From the NCBI RefSeq assembly GCF_036088315.1, contig NZ_CP107996.1:5885001-5949000 (forward strand): a stretch of DNA of 64,000 bases. The letters are read 5' to 3'. Shown piece after piece: positions 62,786-64,000 of the stretch. A program made the position numbers and the translations under genes. Position 1 is the stretch's first letter. The number at the start of each line of letters is the position of its first letter. The stretch is from Streptomyces sp. NBC_00344 (GTDB taxonomy: Bacteria > Actinomycetota > Actinomycetes > Streptomycetales > Streptomycetaceae). Under the pieces are notes generated by a model. The model did no database searches, was not told the origin of the DNA, and was given only the letters and a program-made list of their open reading frames with translations.

Positions 62786-64000
62786 GCGGGCCGCTGGTCG
62801 TCCTGGTCGGGCCGATGGGTGTCGGCAAGTCCACCGTGGGCGAACTGCTCGCCGAGCGCCTGGGCGCGGTCTACCGGGACACCGACGCGGACATCGTCGA
62901 GGCCGAGGGCCGGACGATCGCGGACATCTTCGTCGACGAGGGCGAGGAGCACTTCCGCGCCCTCGAGCGGGCCGCTGTCCGCGCCGCGGTCGCCGGGCAC
63001 ACCGGCGTACTCGCGCTCGGCGGGGGCGCGGTGCTCGACGAGTCCACCCGGGCTCTGCTTGCCGGGCACCCGGTCGTCTATCTCTCGATGGATGTCGACG
63101 AGGCGGTCAAGCGCGTCGGACTGAACACCGCTCGCCCGCTGCTCGCCGTCAATCCGCGCAGGCAGTGGCGCGAACTGATGGACGCTCGCCGCTCGCTGTA
63201 CACCGAAGTCGCCCGTGAGGTCGTAGCCACCGACAACCGCACGCCCGAGGAGGTGGCCCAAGCGGTCATCGACGCTCTGGAACTCGCGCAGCCCGCGGGG
63301 GGCACGCCATCCGCGGCGGGCGCCGCGGCCCCCAGGACACCCGGCCAGGAGAACACCCACATGACGCAGGACGCTCCCATCCGTATCCAGGTCGGCGGCA
63401 CGGACGGCCACGATCCGTACGAGGTGCTGGTGGGCCGCCGGCTGCTGGGCGAGCTGCCGTCGCTGATCGGTGAGCAGACCAAGCGGGTCGCGGTCCTGCA
63501 CCCGGAGGCACTCGCCGAGACCGGTGAGGCCGTGCGGCAGGATCTCGCGGACCAGGGATACGAGGCCATCGCGATCCAGCTGCCCAACGCCGAGGAGGCC
63601 AAGACCGTCGAGGTCGCCGCCTACTGCTGGAAGGCACTGGGCCAGACCGGTTTCACCCGCACCGACGTCATCATCGGCGTCGGAGGCGGAGCCACCACCG
63701 ATGTCGCCGGGTTCGTCGCGGCGACCTGGCTGCGCGGGGTGCGCTGGATCGCCGTCCCGACCACGGTGCTGGGCATGGTCGACGCCGCGGTCGGCGGCAA
63801 GACCGGCATCAACACCGCCGAGGGCAAGAACCTGGTGGGTGCCTTCCATCCGCCCGCCGGGGTGCTCTGCGATCTGGCGGCCCTGGACTCGCTGCCGGTC
63901 AACGACTACGTGTCCGGCATGGCCGAGATCATCAAGGCGGGCTTCATCGCCGACCCGGTCATCCTGGACCTCGTCGAGTCCGACCCCGAGGCCGCCCGTA
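62782..64000 (+). CDS. aroK: Shikimate kinase in one open frame with 3-dehydroquinate synthase (aroK-aroB fusion?)
   Basis: The first about 170 residues are shikimate kinase, which phosphorylates shikimate at O3. The P-loop GPMGVGKST (10-18), the DTDADI pair D34 and D36 and the GGGAV loop are all present. The frame then continues with no stop codon through an Ala/Pro/Gly-rich linker (about 170-193) into AroB, starting at Met194, and remains open to the right edge of the window. I checked each codon from 62782 to 64000. A single bifunctional protein is therefore possible, but an internal AGGAG 9 bases before the ATG at 63361 could also let ribosomes start AroB separately. The gene is cut by the window edge. 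Confidence 0.85.
   Translation, partial: MSGPLVVLVGPMGVGKSTVGELLAERLGAVYRDTDADIVEAEGRTIADIFVDEGEEHFRALERAAVRAAVAGHTGVLALGGGAVLDESTRALLAGHPVVYLSMDVDEAVKRVGLNTARPLLAVNPRRQWRELMDARRSLYTEVAREVVATDNRTPEEVAQAVIDALELAQPAGGTPSAAGAAAPRTPGQENTHMTQDAPIRIQVGGTDGHDPYEVLVGRRLLGELPSLIGEQTKRVAVLHPEALAETGEAVRQDLADQGYEAIAIQLPNAEEAKTVEVAAYCWKALGQTGFTRTDVIIGVGGGATTDVAGFVAATWLRGVRWIAVPTTVLGMVDAAVGGKTGINTAEGKNLVGAFHPPAGVLCDLAALDSLPVNDYVSGMAEIIKAGFIADPVILDLVESDPEAAR
63361..64000 (+). CDS. aroB: 3-Dehydroquinate synthase (partial; internal start within the aroK frame)
   Basis: AroB turns DAHP into 3-dehydroquinate, the second shikimate-pathway step, using NAD and zinc. The visible 213 residues include the nucleotide site [21 protein letters not shown] and the [18 protein letters not shown] and [11 protein letters not shown] motifs, followed by [12 protein letters not shown]. 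The product would begin [13 protein letters not shown] at ATG 63361, with AGGAG 9 bases upstream. It lies in the same frame as aroK with no stop between them. The end is outside the window, so full length is unknown. Confidence 0.9.
   Translation, partial: MTQDAPIRIQVGGTDGHDPYEVLVGRRLLGELPSLIGEQTKRVAVLHPEALAETGEAVRQDLADQGYEAIAIQLPNAEEAKTVEVAAYCWKALGQTGFTRTDVIIGVGGGATTDVAGFVAATWLRGVRWIAVPTTVLGMVDAAVGGKTGINTAEGKNLVGAFHPPAGVLCDLAALDSLPVNDYVSGMAEIIKAGFIADPVILDLVESDPEAAR

Overview
The window is a stretch of high-GC actinobacterial chromosome, almost certainly Streptomyces. The indicators are very strong G/C third-position bias, many GTG/TTG starts, ATGA/GTGA translational coupling, several leaderless-looking genes, a phosphatidylinositol-mannoside (PIM) gene set, a PIP synthase, an EF-G-2 paralogue and a sugar ABC importer lacking its own ATPase. 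From memory, the order thrS - EF-G-like - PIM genes - pdxST - yebC - ruvCAB - yajC-secDF - apt - relA - hisS - rpsD - alaS - ruvX - mltG - aroE - aroC-aroK-aroB matches the conserved Streptomyces core. No transposase, integrase, phage gene or CRISPR array was seen.

Layout. 1-3.1 kb: a small membrane-protein tail, then two identical tRNA-Val(CAC) genes flanking an 791-aa polytopic membrane protein. 3.1-5.8 kb: a DEDDh exonuclease divergent from a coupled DUF4365/unknown pair. 5.9-13.3 kb: thrS, a potassium-channel protein, a HIT-family protein, an unknown membrane protein and an EF-G-2-type GTPase. 13.6-16.9 kb: the PIM operon (PIP synthase, acyltransferase, PimA) and a LemA-like protein. 17-21.8 kb: PLP synthase (pdxS-pdxT), yebC and ruvC-ruvA-ruvB. 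22-28.7 kb: yajC-secD-secF, apt, relA. 28.8-33 kb: a DUF349 protein and a cyclophilin facing a metallo-beta-lactamase-fold hydrolase and hisS. 33.1-36.6 kb: a four-gene minus-strand unit in the order ABC ATPase, permease, histidine kinase, response regulator. 36.8-43.5 kb: VKOR protein, rarA/mgsA, a HugZ/DUF2470-type protein, rpsD, an NB-ARC/TPR protein and two small DUF proteins. 43.5-49.3 kb: alaS, ruvX, mltG, aroE.

49.4-61.4 kb is the accessory part. A xylan-use locus lies between aroE and aroC. It encodes a Tat-exported GH115 alpha-glucuronidase, a Sec-exported GH10 xylanase, an apparently cytoplasmic GH3 glycosidase, two ABC permeases, a lipoprotein binding protein and a divergent LacI-family repressor. 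CGAA/TTCG palindromes sit in front of the xylanase and binding-protein genes. The implied pathway is extracellular debranching and cleavage of glucuronoxylan, import of xylo-oligosaccharides (ATPase supplied elsewhere, probably MsiK), intracellular hydrolysis, and derepression of the repressor by a xylo-oligosaccharide.

61.6-64 kb: aroC, aroK and aroB. aroK and aroB share one uninterrupted reading frame, open to the right edge of the window, suggesting a fused AroK-AroB protein or a restart at an internal ribosome site.

The points I rate most worth following are the aroK-aroB fusion, the 17/19 DmdR/IdeR-type iron box between the HugZ-like gene and rpsD, the xylan island with its operators, and the DUF4365 gene pair. 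I did not find an obviously new multi-gene system, and most of the window is conserved core.
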